Source: Polynucleobacter sp. | GTDB lineage: Bacteria > Pseudomonadota > Gammaproteobacteria > Burkholderiales > Burkholderiaceae | Assembly (NCBI GenBank): GCA_016462905.1 | Contig: JAEMSI010000001.1 | Location: forward strand, 82,800-146,799 | Length of the DNA stretch: 64,000 nt | Direction of reading: 5' to 3' | Shown here: one piece after another, positions 28,079-38,124 of the stretch | Numbering within the stretch: position 1 is the stretch's first letter | How the letters are laid out: every line of letters starts with the position of its first letter | Made by a program: the position numbers and the translations under genes | The notes under the pieces: model-generated | Databases searched by the model: none | What the model was told of the DNA's origin: nothing | What the model saw: the letters and a program-made list of their open reading frames with translations, nothing else

Positions 28079-28673
28079 AGTGGTTTATGTCGTCGATGAC
28101 GATGAGGCTGTTCGTGACTCCCTAACCTGGCTACTTGAAAGCAATGGTTACACCGTTCGTACTCATGCCAGTGCTGAACGGTTTTTACAATCACTGCAAA
28201 ATACCGACAAATCGACTGTATCGTGTTTAATTTTAGATGTCCGTATGCCGGGCATGTCGGGTCTGGAGTTACAAGAACGCTTGCTTTCTGAAAATCTACC
28301 CATGCCGATTTCATTTATTACGGGTCATGGCGATGTCACCATGGCAGTTTCAACTATGAAAAAAGGTGCGGTTGATTTCATCGAGAAACCATTTAAAGAG
28401 AGTGAACTTTGCACGCTAGTTGAACGGATGCTCAGTAAAGCCCGAGTTGATTTTGCTCAAGCCGATCATCGCAAAATAACCCAATCGCTTTTAGGGAAAC
28501 TCACCAGTCGTGAGCGCCAAGTATTGGAACGAATTGTTGCGGGTCGACTCAATAAACAAATTGCCGATGATCTCAATATTTCCATTAAAACGGTTGAGGC
28601 ACATCGTGCCAATATCATGGAAAAGCTCAATGTGAACACAGTTGCCGATCTATTGCGACTCGCCTTAAGCTAA
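28029..28673 (+). CDS. FixJ-family two-component response regulator
   Basis: 214 residues. Receiver domain with acidic pair [12 protein letters not shown], phosphoacceptor Asp in [15 protein letters not shown] and Lys in [12 protein letters not shown]-terminal LuxR-type helix-turn-helix [43 protein letters not shown]. The gene overlaps the kinase gene by 50 bp from the ATG at 28029. An alternative ATG at 28041 (MNLSNPL) also lies inside it. It is the partner of the PAS kinase; targets are unknown, though divergent aceE is a neighbour. Confidence 0.93.
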   Translation: MRTQMNLSNPLKTNLTEVVYVVDDDEAVRDSLTWLLESNGYTVRTHASAERFLQSLQNTDKSTVSCLILDVRMPGMSGLELQERLLSENLPMPISFITGHGDVTMAVSTMKKGAVDFIEKPFKESELCTLVERMLSKARVDFAQADHRKITQSLLGKLTSRERQVLERIVAGRLNKQIADDLNISIKTVEAHRANIMEKLNVNTVADLLRLALS

Positions 28674-28678
28674 TTACG

Positions 28679-29554
28679 ATGCCAGCCAGAATCATTGACG
28701 GGGTTCAACTCTCGAAAAAAATTCGCGCTGAAATCGCAACCCGTTCAGCGATTCTGACAGCTAAAGGGGTAAGACCTGGTCTAGCAGTCATCATGGTCGG
28801 CGAGAACCCGGCTAGTGAAGTCTATGTTCGCAATAAAGTAAAAGCGTGTGAAGATGTTGATTTTCATTCGGTTTTGGAACGCTACGCTGACGACCTCGAA
28901 GAAAATGAGCTCTTAGCGCGCATTGCCATTCTGAATGCCGACCCCAGTATTCACGGCATCTTAGTGCAACTCCCTTTACCCAATCACATTTCGGCTGAAC
29001 GTGTGATTGAGTCCATCGCTCCCGAAAAAGATGTCGATGGATTTCATATTGCTAATGCAGGCGCACTAATGATTGGTAAACCCTTATTTAAACCCTGCAC
29101 CCCATACGGCTGTATGAAAATGTTAGAAAGCATTGACTACCCTTTGCGCGGTGCTCGTGCAGTGGTCGTTGGCGCCTCGAATATTGTGGGCAAGCCCATG
29201 GCCATGCTGTTATTGCAAGCGGGCGCGACCGTCACCCTCTGCAATAGTAAAACGAGAGATCTGGGGAGTGTTACCAAAGATGCCGATGTTTTAGTGGTTG
29301 CTACTGGTAAGCCAAAAATGATTATGGGCAATATGGTGAAGCCCGGTGCGGTTGTGATTGATGTCGGTATCAATCGCTTACCCGATGGCAAATTGTGTGG
29401 AGATGTCGATTTTGATACGGCCAAATACGTCGCCGACTGGATTACCCCTGTACCTGGCGGTGTAGGTCCGATGACCATTACGATGCTATTAATGAATACC
29501 CTCGAGGCAGTAGAACATAGCCTCACTCATCATAAACATGGCGCACACAAATAA
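28679..29554 (+). CDS. folD: Bifunctional methylenetetrahydrofolate dehydrogenase/cyclohydrolase
   Basis: 291 residues, as usual for FolD. Interconverts 5,10-methylene-THF and 10-formyl-THF. Motifs: [25 protein letters not shown] with the catalytic Lys, [37 protein letters not shown] and the NADP site [17 protein letters not shown], then [19 protein letters not shown]. It follows the response regulator by only 5 bp and overlaps prlC by 17 bp. Confidence 0.97.
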   Translation: MPARIIDGVQLSKKIRAEIATRSAILTAKGVRPGLAVIMVGENPASEVYVRNKVKACEDVDFHSVLERYADDLEENELLARIAILNADPSIHGILVQLPLPNHISAERVIESIAPEKDVDGFHIANAGALMIGKPLFKPCTPYGCMKMLESIDYPLRGARAVVVGASNIVGKPMAMLLLQAGATVTLCNSKTRDLGSVTKDADVLVVATGKPKMIMGNMVKPGAVVIDVGINRLPDGKLCGDVDFDTAKYVADWITPVPGGVGPMTITMLLMNTLEAVEHSLTHHKHGAHK

Positions 29555-31634
29555 TCCACTCCTCTCCTTTGGCAGAGAAATTGCTGACTACGCGAGCGTC
29601 AAACCAACCGATATTCAAGCTGCGATCGAGCAATTATTAGTCGAGGCAGAAATCGCAGTTCATCATGCGCTCGACCCCAATACACCAGCAAATTGGAATC
29701 AACTATTAGAACCGCTTGAGGATGCTACTGAAGCATTGAGCCGGTCTTGGGGCGTAGTAACCCACCTCAATAGCGTTGCCGATACACCCGAGTTACGAGA
29801 GGCATATGGCAGCATTCTTCCTAAAGTAACTGCTTTTTATGCGAGCCTTGGACAAAACTTACCCTTATTTGAGCGCTTTAAAGAATTACAAAAAAATCCT
29901 GAATTCAAAAACCTCAAACCAGAACAAAAAAAGGTGATTGAAAACTCCTTGCGTGATTTTCGCTTAGGTGGCGCTGAATTAAGTGCTGAAAAAAAAGTGC
30001 GCTTTGCCGAAATCCAAGATCAACAAGCCATTTTAGGTAAGGCTTTTTCAGATCACGTACTAGACGCTACTGATGCATTTGTTCATGTGATTCATGATGA
30101 ATCGCAAATGAGAGGTCTGCCCAATGATGTGATTGCCGCTGCAGCTGATACGGCTAAGCAAAAAGACCTACTGGGTTGGGCTTTTACCCTGCACTTTCCG
30201 TCCTACTACCCTGTCCAACAATATTCCGAAAATCGAGCTTTACGAAAATTAATGTACGAGGCTTATGTCACACGTGCCTCAGAACTCGGTAAACAATATG
30301 GACAAGGGGATAGCGCTTGGGACAACACCGAGAATATGCTGCAGCAACTCCGACTGCGCAAAGAAGAGGCACAGTTGCTTGGCTTTAAAAATTATGCCGA
30401 ATTAAGTCTAGCCCCCAAAATGGCCAATAGCGTCATCGAGGTTGATCAATTTTTAACAGACTTTGCTAAACGCGCTAAACCATTTGCCCAGAATGACTGG
30501 GACGAGCTAAATCAATTCGCCCGTGATGAATTAGGAATCGATCGGATTGAACCGTGGGATATTGCGTATGCATCCGAAAAATTAAAACAACAACGCTATG
30601 CATTCTCAGAAAATGAACTGAAACAATATTTTCCCTTGCCCAAAGTGCTCGAGGGCTTATTTCGTGTGATTCAAACCCTTTTCTCAGTTGAAATTAAGCC
30701 AGCTACCTTGCCCAAGTGGCATCATGATGTGCAATCGTTTGCCTTAATAAACGAAAAACAAGAAACCATTGCTTTCTTTTATTTAGATCCCTATGCTCGG
30801 CCAGGTAAACGGGGCGGAGCTTGGATGGACGATGCTCGAGGCCGACGCGTCTTACCCAATGGTGATGTGCAAATACCCGTCGCCTATTTAGTCTGTAATT
30901 TTGCGGCACCTGCCGAAGTCAATGGTCAACTCATGCCACCTACGATTACGCACGACGATGTCATTACCCTGTTTCATGAAGCGGGACATGGAATGCATCA
31001 TTTGTTGACTCAGGTTGGCTCGCTTGGGGTTTCGGGCATTAATGGTGTTGAATGGGATGCGGTTGAATTACCCAGTCAATTGATGGAGAACTTCTGCTGG
31101 GAATGGGAAGTTCTTGAAAAAATGACAGCGCACGCACAAACACAAGCTGCTTTACCCAAAGAACTATTTGAGAAAATGCTAGCAGCAAAAAATTTCCAAA
31201 ATGGCCTTACTACCATGCGTCAGTTGGTGTTCTCGTTAACCGATTGGCGTTTACATTCCACTTTTAATGCCGAGGTCTCGTCTCCCCAAGGCATTCTTGA
31301 ATTAGCTCGTCAAACCAACGATGAATACCATGTGTTTTCACAACCCATTTTGTCGCGCTGGCCTAATAGCTTTACCCACGTCTTTGCTGGAGGGTATGCA
31401 GCGGGCTATTACAGTTATAAATGGGCCGAAGTCTTATCGGCTGATGCCTACGCAGCATTTGAGGAGGCCGCCAAACTCAGTGGCACAGTACTCGACAAAG
31501 AAACGGGTAAACGCTATCACCGCGAAATTTTGGCAGTAGGCGGAAGTCGTCCCGCAGCCGAATCGTTTAAGGCATTTCGTCAGAGGGAACCTCAAATCGA
31601 AGCCCTTCTTCGTCACGGTGGCATGCTGAAGTAA
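29538..31634 (+). CDS. prlC: Oligopeptidase A (M3 zinc metallopeptidase)
   Basis: 698 residues (E. coli PrlC, 680). Contains the M3 zinc site [14 protein letters not shown] (HEAGH) with the downstream Glu region [20 protein letters not shown], and the C-terminal [26 protein letters not shown]. It degrades short peptides, including cleaved signal peptides, in the cytosol. The ATG lies inside the folD 3' end (17-bp overlap). It is convergent with the PanB-like gene. Confidence 0.96.
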   Translation: MAHTNNPLLSFGREIADYASVKPTDIQAAIEQLLVEAEIAVHHALDPNTPANWNQLLEPLEDATEALSRSWGVVTHLNSVADTPELREAYGSILPKVTAFYASLGQNLPLFERFKELQKNPEFKNLKPEQKKVIENSLRDFRLGGAELSAEKKVRFAEIQDQQAILGKAFSDHVLDATDAFVHVIHDESQMRGLPNDVIAAAADTAKQKDLLGWAFTLHFPSYYPVQQYSENRALRKLMYEAYVTRASELGKQYGQGDSAWDNTENMLQQLRLRKEEAQLLGFKNYAELSLAPKMANSVIEVDQFLTDFAKRAKPFAQNDWDELNQFARDELGIDRIEPWDIAYASEKLKQQRYAFSENELKQYFPLPKVLEGLFRVIQTLFSVEIKPATLPKWHHDVQSFALINEKQETIAFFYLDPYARPGKRGGAWMDDARGRRVLPNGDVQIPVAYLVCNFAAPAEVNGQLMPPTITHDDVITLFHEAGHGMHHLLTQVGSLGVSGINGVEWDAVELPSQLMENFCWEWEVLEKMTAHAQTQAALPKELFEKMLAAKNFQNGLTTMRQLVFSLTDWRLHSTFNAEVSSPQGILELARQTNDEYHVFSQPILSRWPNSFTHVFAGGYAAGYYSYKWAEVLSADAYAAFEEAAKLSGTVLDKETGKRYHREILAVGGSRPAAESFKAFRQREPQIEALLRHGGMLK

Positions 31635-31658
31635 AAATCCTTCCGCATTCACCTTGAT

Positions 31659-32540
31659 TTAAATGTGTTTACGCTTTTCCACCATCGTCATAAACTTTTC
31701 ATACTCTTTATCGTCTACGGAGTAACTGTGGTCGTCATCAGGAAAAGTACCGCCTTTCACATCGGCAATGTACTCCTGAATGCCCTTAACGGCAACCTCG
31801 GTCAAATTCGCATAGCGCTTAGTAAATTTGGGCTTAAAGTCTGAAAACACACCTAATAAATCATGGCACAGTAATATTTGACCATCGGTGCCAACCCCAG
31901 CCCCAATCCCAATCGTTGGAATATCCAATTGCTTTGATATCACTGCGGCAATCTTGGCAGGGACAGCCTCAAATTCCAACATAAAACAACCAGCATCCTG
32001 AATTGCAAAAGCATCTTCTAAGATTTTCATCGCGGTATCAGCCGTACGACCCTGTATTCGGAATCCACCGAACATGGCCACCGTATGAGGTGTCAATCCA
32101 ATATGCGAAGCCGTTGGAATGCCAGAACTCACCATCGCTTTTAAAATATGCGCCTGTGATTTTCCGCCTTGAGGTTTGACTGCATCCGATCCCCCTTCTT
32201 GCATAAAACGGGTGGCGTTTTTCAAAGCAATCTCGACGGTGTGATAACTTTGGTAGGGCATGCATCCCAACACAAAGGTGTTCGGTGCCCCGCGACGAAT
32301 TGCCGCAGTATGCATCACCATCATATCCATCGTGGCAGGAATTGTATTGGGGTGCCCATGCGCAATCATCGCCAAGCTATCACCCGCAACCGCCACATCC
32401 ACTCCAGCCGCTTCAGCCCATTTAGCCGAGGTGTAATCGGGCACCGACATGTACACCATTTTTTCGCCTGTCTTTTTCGAATCGTAAATCTCTCCGATAT
32501 TGCGTTTCTTTTTATCTACAGTTGCGGCAGGCTGATTCAT
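31659..32540 (-). CDS. PanB-like enzyme with altered metal site (ketopantoate hydroxymethyltransferase paralogue)
   Basis: 293 residues with clear PanB similarity along its length (VAGDSLAMIAHGHPNTIP, HTAAIRRGAPN, SHIGLTPHTVAMFGGFRIQGR, IPTIGIGAGVGTDGQILLCHDLLG). Against E. coli PanB by eye, Asp45 is kept (Asp54), Lys112 is kept (Lys122) and Glu181 is kept in FEAVP. Metal ligand Asp84 is Cys93 (VLGCMPY) and Glu114 is Gln124 (VKPQGG). Loss of two Mg ligands argues against ordinary ketopantoate synthesis. It is last in a ten-gene cluster with a transporter and a PhyH dioxygenase, so a catabolic aldolase-like role is possible. Confidence 0.85.
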   Translation of the reverse strand: MNQPAATVDKKKRNIGEIYDSKKTGEKMVYMSVPDYTSAKWAEAAGVDVAVAGDSLAMIAHGHPNTIPATMDMMVMHTAAIRRGAPNTFVLGCMPYQSYHTVEIALKNATRFMQEGGSDAVKPQGGKSQAHILKAMVSSGIPTASHIGLTPHTVAMFGGFRIQGRTADTAMKILEDAFAIQDAGCFMLEFEAVPAKIAAVISKQLDIPTIGIGAGVGTDGQILLCHDLLGVFSDFKPKFTKRYANLTEVAVKGIQEYIADVKGGTFPDDDHSYSVDDKEYEKFMTMVEKRKHI

Positions 32541-32559
32541 TGCTTCTCCAGTTTAAAAA

Positions 32560-33423
32560 TTACATGGCTCTCACGCTGGGGTTGGCCAAATTGGCATCGT
32601 AACTATCCACTTTGGTTCCTTTATACAGAATTTTGGCACTTTTCTCGGTAATCGTCTGATGCAACTCAACAAAAGCCGGCTCCATCTCGATCGATGGTTT
32701 CGGTTCGTGAACAAACGTATTGAAGGTATCAACGCCCCTTACCAAGGTGGCCGAATCATCGCCCTCCAATTGGCGCACATAAGTCGGTATATAGCGAATC
32801 GCAAAACCAATTCTGCGTTGATTCGATTGATTCGGTGGCGAGCCATGAACAATCCTGACATGGTGCAAAGACATTTCACCAGGCTCCAGTTCTAATGCCA
32901 CAGCCTTACTTTTATCAATCTCAACGGCCACTTCTTGGCCGCGCGTTAACAGATTGTTTTTGCCAAAGGTATCTTGATGCGGAATTTGATCCATTAAATG
33001 CGTGCCGGGAATCACTTCCATGGCTCCATTGCTGCGATTGCTAGGAGATAAAGCAATCCACGCGGTCACCACATCGGGTGTTGATAAACCCCAATAAGTG
33101 GAATCTTGGTGCCAAGAGACAAAAGCGGGATCATTCGCTTCTTTAATAAAGAAATTGCTGGTCCAACATAAAATATGGTGGCCATATAAATCTTCAATAG
33201 CATCGACAATTTTTTCTTGCCGAACTAGCTCATTAAGCCAAGGAAATAATAAATGCGTCTTATGCCGTTGCGAACCATGCAAAGGCTCACCCTGTTTTTT
33301 TTCAAAAGCTTCTAATTGTTCTCGAATTTCAAGAGCGCTTGCTTCATTTAATACTCGCAAATTCGATAGATAACCATCTCTCTTAAATTGCTCAATTTGG
33401 GATCCACTTAAAAATAAACTCAT
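32560..33423 (-). CDS. Phytanoyl-CoA dioxygenase (PhyH) family protein
   Basis: 287 residues. An Fe(II)/2-oxoglutarate oxygenase of the PhyH family: iron ligands His105 and Asp107 in SWHQDSTYWG, distal His193 in IVHGSPPNQS, and Arg204 in NQRRIGFAIRYIP for 2-oxoglutarate. It would hydroxylate an unactivated carbon of a small carboxylate-like substrate. Its ATG overlaps the livF stop by 4 bp (ATGA), and the PanB-like gene follows after 19 bp, so import and oxidation are probably linked. The substrate is unknown. Confidence 0.9.
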   Translation of the reverse strand: MSLFLSGSQIEQFKRDGYLSNLRVLNEASALEIREQLEAFEKKQGEPLHGSQRHKTHLLFPWLNELVRQEKIVDAIEDLYGHHILCWTSNFFIKEANDPAFVSWHQDSTYWGLSTPDVVTAWIALSPSNRSNGAMEVIPGTHLMDQIPHQDTFGKNNLLTRGQEVAVEIDKSKAVALELEPGEMSLHHVRIVHGSPPNQSNQRRIGFAIRYIPTYVRQLEGDDSATLVRGVDTFNTFVHEPKPSIEMEPAFVELHQTITEKSAKILYKGTKVDSYDANLANPSVRAM

Positions 33424-34121
33424 GCGGCACCTCTCATCGATAAATGGGATTGTTTTTTTGCCTCTTCCACCGAACCAACAAAAACGATTTCACCACGCTC
33501 GATTACATAAACGCGATCAGCATAATCAGGAATATGAAAGGCATTCGATTCGGCCATCAAAATAGCTCTACCCATTTTGCGAATCGACGATAAACCTTCA
33601 TTAATCAAGGGGATAATAGCAGGGGATAAACCCTCAAATGGTTCATCCAAAATGAGTAATTTAGGATCTAAAGTTAAGGCACGGGCAATCGACAGCATTT
33701 TTCGTTCACCACCGGATAAATGATTACCACCGCGTTCGCGATACCCTTCTAGTTTTGGAAAAATACGATAGGCTAAAGCAATCCGCTCTTGATTCGATAA
33801 TTCGGTTTGAATCGTCCAGGTCGACATCTCAATATTTTCAGCAACCGTTAAATCACCAAAAACTTCGCTTTCCTCGGGAGCAAAACCAATTCCTTGACGT
33901 GCGATATCAAATGTTTTTTTACCCAGAATCGATTTGTTATCTAATAGAATATTGCCTGTTTTTGGTTTTAGATAGCCCATCACGCTCTTTAAGGTAGTTG
34001 TTTTACCGGCACCATTTCTGCCTACCAAACACACTAATTCGCCCGCTTTGATTTCAAGGCTAATGGCCCGCAGTATTGGGCTATTTTGAATATCGACCGA
34101 AATCGCCTGAATTTCAAGCAT
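33420..34121 (-). CDS. livF: Branched-chain-type ABC transporter ATP-binding protein LivF
   Basis: The ORF track runs to 34244 through livG in another frame. The true start is the ATG at 34121 (MLEIQAISVDIQNSP), giving 233 residues, the usual LivF length, with an 8-bp overlap with livG. Walker A is GRNGAGKTTTL, the signature LSGGERKML and Walker B LLILDEPFEGL. It energises a HAAT-family importer together with LivG. Confidence 0.93.
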   Translation of the reverse strand: MLEIQAISVDIQNSPILRAISLEIKAGELVCLVGRNGAGKTTTLKSVMGYLKPKTGNILLDNKSILGKKTFDIARQGIGFAPEESEVFGDLTVAENIEMSTWTIQTELSNQERIALAYRIFPKLEGYRERGGNHLSGGERKMLSIARALTLDPKLLILDEPFEGLSPAIIPLINEGLSSIRKMGRAILMAESNAFHIPDYADRVYVIERGEIVFVGSVEEAKKQSHLSMRGAA

Positions 34122-34878
34122 GCTGCACTCGCTTTCCAATAATCTTGGCTTGTAGCTCTTCACTAGCGAAAAATTCCTTGGGCGGTAAATCAGCCAATAA
34201 TTTACCCTCGGCCAAAGCGACGATCCGAGTTGAGTATTCCGCAACTAATTCCATATCGTGCTCAACCAGTAACATCGTCTTAATGCCTGCTAACTTAGCA
34301 GCCGTCATTAAGGTATCCATAATCCCACGCTTATCAGCAGTCGAAATGCCGCTAGTAGGCTCGTCTAATAAAATTACTTGAGGACTTAAAGCAAAAGCAC
34401 TAGCAATATCTAGTAATTTTTTCTCCCCTTGCGAAAGATAAGAAGCCTGCCAGTCCATTTTTTTATCTAAATTAAAGATCTTCGCCACCTCGAAAGCGCG
34501 CTCGACCATCTCGGTTTGACCAGCAGCTTGGGACCAAAAGTTATATTGCGTATTGCGCTGTGAGATCACGGCAGACATGATTGTCTCTTCAACTGTCAAT
34601 TGCGGAAAAATTTGTACCAGCTGAAAAGCCCGCGCCATGCCCAACTGGGCCAATTTGACTGGCCCCACCCCCGCAATCGAATTACCTAAAAAATGAACCT
34701 CGCCAGAAGTAGGCTTTAGTAAGCCGGTTAAAACATTCACAAAGGTAGTTTTACCAGCGCCATTGGGGCCAACGATAGCGACAATTTCATTTTCATAAAA
34801 TGGCAAAGTGACATCTTGTAAAGCTTTAAAAACACCGTAATGCTTTGATACGCTGGTGGCTTCGAGAATCGGTTTCAT
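34114..34878 (-). CDS. livG: Branched-chain-type ABC transporter ATP-binding protein LivG
   Basis: 254 residues. Walker A GPNGAGKTTFVN, signature YLSQGEKKLLDIA (LSQGE rather than the common LSGGE, normal in LivG) and Walker B VILLDEPTSGIS, followed by the H-loop LVEHDMELV. Overlaps livM by 4 bp and livF by 8 bp, so the transporter genes are translationally coupled. Confidence 0.95.
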   Translation of the reverse strand: MKPILEATSVSKHYGVFKALQDVTLPFYENEIVAIVGPNGAGKTTFVNVLTGLLKPTSGEVHFLGNSIAGVGPVKLAQLGMARAFQLVQIFPQLTVEETIMSAVISQRNTQYNFWSQAAGQTEMVERAFEVAKIFNLDKKMDWQASYLSQGEKKLLDIASAFALSPQVILLDEPTSGISTADKRGIMDTLMTAAKLAGIKTMLLVEHDMELVAEYSTRIVALAEGKLLADLPPKEFFASEELQAKIIGKRVQHA

Positions 34879-35840
34879 GATTCAATCTCTCTTTGGGGCA
34901 TTTTTTTCTTACTAAAGATGCCCATAATTCCATTGGGCAATAAAATCACCAGCAAAACTAAAACAACGCCCAAGGCAAAACGCCAATAGGGAGTTAGGGT
35001 CACCAATTGATCTTTTAGTCCAATAAAAACAAAAGCGCCAATAATCGGACCAAAGAAATTATTAAAGCCGCCCAAAATCGTCATAAAAACAATATTTCCA
35101 GATTGCGTCCAATACGCTAGCTCGGGATCTGCTAAGCCGACTGGTACGATCAATAAAGCTCCGCCTACCGCTCCGTAGACAGCCGAGATAACAAATGAAA
35201 TCAAACGGAATTGATGAACTTTAACCCCGAGATACTCGGCCTTACGTGGGTTATCACGAATTGCTTGCAAATGGAGCCCTAAGGGCGAACGCACGATGCG
35301 CCACATTAAATAACCAAAAATCAACATGACCACCAAGGAATAATAAAAAAAAGGGCCAATTAAAAAAGCAGTCTTATCTAATTCACTTAAATCCTGGCCT
35401 AGTAAATTAGGGCGTACAACCTTAATGCCGGAATCGCCACCCGATAAATCATAAAACTTGAACAAGATGGAATGAAACAACATTCCAAAAGCTAGGGTTA
35501 GCATGCCAAAGAAAATACGTACATAACGAACGCATAAAATACCAATCGGGATCGAAATCAATAAGCTCACGCCAATCGAAGCCAGAATATTGAGTTCCAT
35601 ACTTTTAATACCCAAGCGGCTGGTGAGAATGGCTACCGTATAAGCCCCTAAAGCAATATAAAGCGCATGACCAAAGGATAGTAAGCCGGTATACCCAAAG
35701 AGCAAATTAAAACCCAACAAAATCACGCTTGAGGCAATCGCAGGTAATAATAAAATCACATAATACGGTGGTAGAAAAAAAGGAGCGGCACACAAAACAA
35801 GCAATGCACCCAAAACAATTAGTTGTGTACGGAAATTCAT
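34875..35840 (-). CDS. livM: Branched-chain-type ABC transporter permease LivM
   Basis: 321 residues with about 8-10 hydrophobic segments. The LivM signature region is seen in LLFGYTGLLSFGHALYIALGAYT and in the cytoplasmic loop ICVRYVRIFFGMLTLAFGMLF; GLHLQAIRDNPRKAEYLGV is the coupling (EAA-like) loop contacting the ATPases. It overlaps livH by 4 bp and livG by 4 bp. Confidence 0.94.
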   Translation of the reverse strand: MNFRTQLIVLGALLVLCAAPFFLPPYYVILLLPAIASSVILLGFNLLFGYTGLLSFGHALYIALGAYTVAILTSRLGIKSMELNILASIGVSLLISIPIGILCVRYVRIFFGMLTLAFGMLFHSILFKFYDLSGGDSGIKVVRPNLLGQDLSELDKTAFLIGPFFYYSLVVMLIFGYLMWRIVRSPLGLHLQAIRDNPRKAEYLGVKVHQFRLISFVISAVYGAVGGALLIVPVGLADPELAYWTQSGNIVFMTILGGFNNFFGPIIGAFVFIGLKDQLVTLTPYWRFALGVVLVLLVILLPNGIMGIFSKKKMPQREIES

Positions 35841-36718
35841 TCGGCTGCCTTTCCGTATAAACCATTTGGTTTAAAAATTAATACTGAAATCACGATTAAA
35901 TAAATTAATAATAATTCGAGCTCAGCATAAAAATGGATCGTAAAGGCGCGCATTAATCCGACTACGAGAGCCCCCACTAGGGCTCCGCGCATACTGCCCA
36001 AACCGCCAATCACCACCACCGCAAAGGCTTCGACTACCACCTCTGAAATCATTTCTAATGAAGCGGCTGAGGTAGGTACCACCAAAGCACCTCCGATGGT
36101 TCCTAAAATAGCACCCAGCGTGAAAATAATTACGTTAATCCAAACGACATTGACTCCTAGCGCCTCACTCATGCGGCGATTTTCAGCAGTGGCACGAACA
36201 ATCCGCCCAAAATTGGTTTTTTGTAGCATCCAACCCATGCCAAGTGCCAAAACAAGGCTCGAAAAAATGACTAGTACTTTATATACGGGCAGAGAAACTG
36301 CCCCTAGGCTCACTTGCCCATAAACCATCGATAAATTACCTAGGGTCATGGGAGTTGCCCCCCAAATCATGCGTATTAAATCTTCTAATAACAACATCAC
36401 TGCAAAGGTTAGCAGTAGCTGAAAACCCTCTTCTCGGTCATACACTAAACGCAATAAGCGCTCAATCGCAATCCCCACTAAACCAATCCCAATTCCTGAG
36501 CCTAATAAAATCAAAATTAAAAAGTAAGAAGGGATGCCATATTTAATTGCTACCCCTACCATCGTGATGCCAAAATAAGCACCGAGCGCATAAAAAGCGC
36601 CGCACGCTAAATTAACAATTTTTTGCACGCCAAAAACTAATTGCAATCCTCCTGCAATTAGAAATAAAACTGCGGCATGAAAAATACCGCTTAAAAATAG
36701 ATCAATATAGGCTGTCAT
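35837..36718 (-). CDS. livH: Branched-chain-type ABC transporter permease LivH
   Basis: 293 residues, about 8 membrane segments. LivH motifs: GGLQLVFGVQKIVNLACGAFYALGAYFG and FGRIVRATAENRRMSEALGVNV (coupling loop), then GGLGSMRGALVGALVVGLMRAF. It lies downstream of livK past a terminator-like hairpin, so its expression is probably lower than that of the binding protein. Confidence 0.94.
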   Translation of the reverse strand: MTAYIDLFLSGIFHAAVLFLIAGGLQLVFGVQKIVNLACGAFYALGAYFGITMVGVAIKYGIPSYFLILILLGSGIGIGLVGIAIERLLRLVYDREEGFQLLLTFAVMLLLEDLIRMIWGATPMTLGNLSMVYGQVSLGAVSLPVYKVLVIFSSLVLALGMGWMLQKTNFGRIVRATAENRRMSEALGVNVVWINVIIFTLGAILGTIGGALVVPTSAASLEMISEVVVEAFAVVVIGGLGSMRGALVGALVVGLMRAFTIHFYAELELLLIYLIVISVLIFKPNGLYGKAAE

Positions 36719-36720
36719 AA

Positions 36721-36758
36721 CTTAAAAAAGAAAACCGAAGCGCATTACACGCTTCGGT
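36721..36758 (-). terminator. Attenuator-like terminator between livK and livH
   Basis: On the minus strand ACCGAAGCG, a 7-nt loop and CGCTTCGGT form a perfect 9-bp stem (36734-36758), followed by a U-rich tail TTTCTTTTTT. It begins 10 nt after the livK stop. It would end most livK transcripts while letting some read through into livHMGF, a usual way to make excess binding protein. Confidence 0.85.
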
Positions 36759-36768
36759 GGTTACCTGA

Positions 36769-38064
36769 TTAAAGGGTAATTTTGGCGGTCTCCAACCACT
36801 GCCAAAAATCCATTCCAGGTGGTTTTTGTAATTCACTGCTGAATTTCTTGTCCACAGGGTTGGAAGTAACAAAGTCATATTTATTTTTATGCGTCGTTAA
36901 ACCCTGATAGAAAGTCTGTTCGGCAATATGATCTTTGCGCATTTTTCCTGGTCCGCCTAAAGACTCAACCTCAATACCCTCGATTGCAGCTGCAATCTCC
37001 TCCGTTTTCGGCCAAGATCCACCCTTGGCTTTCTGAGCTTTTTCAGCGCCAGCCTTAAATACTTGCATTGCAAAATAGGCGCGATCAGCTTCCCAGTTCG
37101 GATAATCTTTGTACTTGTCAAAGTAATGCTGAACAAACTCTTTCTGCAAAGGTGATGCATTCGGATAATTAAAATCAAGCGTATTTGATCCAAACACGAT
37201 ACCCTCAGGCGTAAACTCTTTTTTCAATAAAGTTTGTTGGAACCCAGCTGCTGGCATTACAAACTTGGTATCTTTAGTTAAGCCAGCTGCATGAGCGTTT
37301 TGCATAAATACTGGTAAATCCGCAAATAGCAGTGAGGAAAAAATCAAATCAGGCTTTGCGGCTTTTAGTGAGGCAATATGACTTGATAAATCCATCGTAC
37401 CAACCTTAGGCCATTGCTCAGCAACTACCTTCACTTCAATACCAAAGCGCTTCAACAAAGCTTGGAAAGCAGCCCAGTTATTTCGACCGTATGAATAATC
37501 GGGGTTAATACCAGCGATCGTGGCAAACTTCCCTTTGTAATATTTAATCGCTAGTAACGATGCCATCACGGCTTCGCACTCATTATCGGTTGAGCGGAAT
37601 AAATATTTTGGATTAGGAATCGTTTCTTTAACACCGTCCTGAGAGGTACCATCCCAATAAATCGTTAAGGCCTTCATCTCCTCAACAGTCGGACTCATTG
37701 CCAACGAAACCCCTGAAGATACTAAGCCCTGCACACAGTCGACCTTATCTTGCAGAACCAATTTACGGAAACGTTCGGTGGTATCTTTGGCATTCGTTTC
37801 TTCTTCGATCACTAATTCCACTTTACGACCACCAATACCGCCTGCTTTGTTAATCCTTTCTACTGCAAATTGAGTGCCTCGTAAACCACAGACACCAATC
37901 GTACCGGCAATCCCCGCCTGCGGCGCAAGAATGCCAACTTTTAAAGGCGTATTTTGTGCAATCGCAGGAAATCCCCAGCCACCACCAGCCGCCAAAACCG
38001 AAGCGGCGCCAATTCCTTTAATTACGGTACGGCGATTTTCATTTTGAATCTGCTTCTTCTTCAT
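36769..38064 (-). CDS. livK: Branched-chain-type ABC transporter substrate-binding protein LivK
   Basis: 431 residues, a type I periplasmic-binding fold (LKVGILAPQAGIAGTIGVCGLRGTQFAVERINKAGGIGGRKVELVIEEETNA). The N-terminus ENRRTVIKGIGAASVLAAGGG, ending PAIAQ, is a twin-arginine-like signal, so Tat export is likely. The ligand cannot be read from sequence; relatives bind amino acids, amides, urea, aromatic acids or short carboxylates. Cluster partners (PhyH, PanB-like) suggest a carboxylate rather than leucine. Confidence 0.9.
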   Translation of the reverse strand: MKKKQIQNENRRTVIKGIGAASVLAAGGGWGFPAIAQNTPLKVGILAPQAGIAGTIGVCGLRGTQFAVERINKAGGIGGRKVELVIEEETNAKDTTERFRKLVLQDKVDCVQGLVSSGVSLAMSPTVEEMKALTIYWDGTSQDGVKETIPNPKYLFRSTDNECEAVMASLLAIKYYKGKFATIAGINPDYSYGRNNWAAFQALLKRFGIEVKVVAEQWPKVGTMDLSSHIASLKAAKPDLIFSSLLFADLPVFMQNAHAAGLTKDTKFVMPAAGFQQTLLKKEFTPEGIVFGSNTLDFNYPNASPLQKEFVQHYFDKYKDYPNWEADRAYFAMQVFKAGAEKAQKAKGGSWPKTEEIAAAIEGIEVESLGGPGKMRKDHIAEQTFYQGLTTHKNKYDFVTSNPVDKKFSSELQKPPGMDFWQWLETAKITL

Positions 38065-38124
38065 GTTGTCTCCTCTTATTAAAGTTGAATCAATTCTTAC
38101 GGCGTCTTACTACAATACTCCAGC

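Noticed and set aside
34122-34244. 41-residue N-terminal extension of LivF
   Set aside because: It overlaps livG in another frame and has no family similarity; the ATG at 34121 gives normal LivF.
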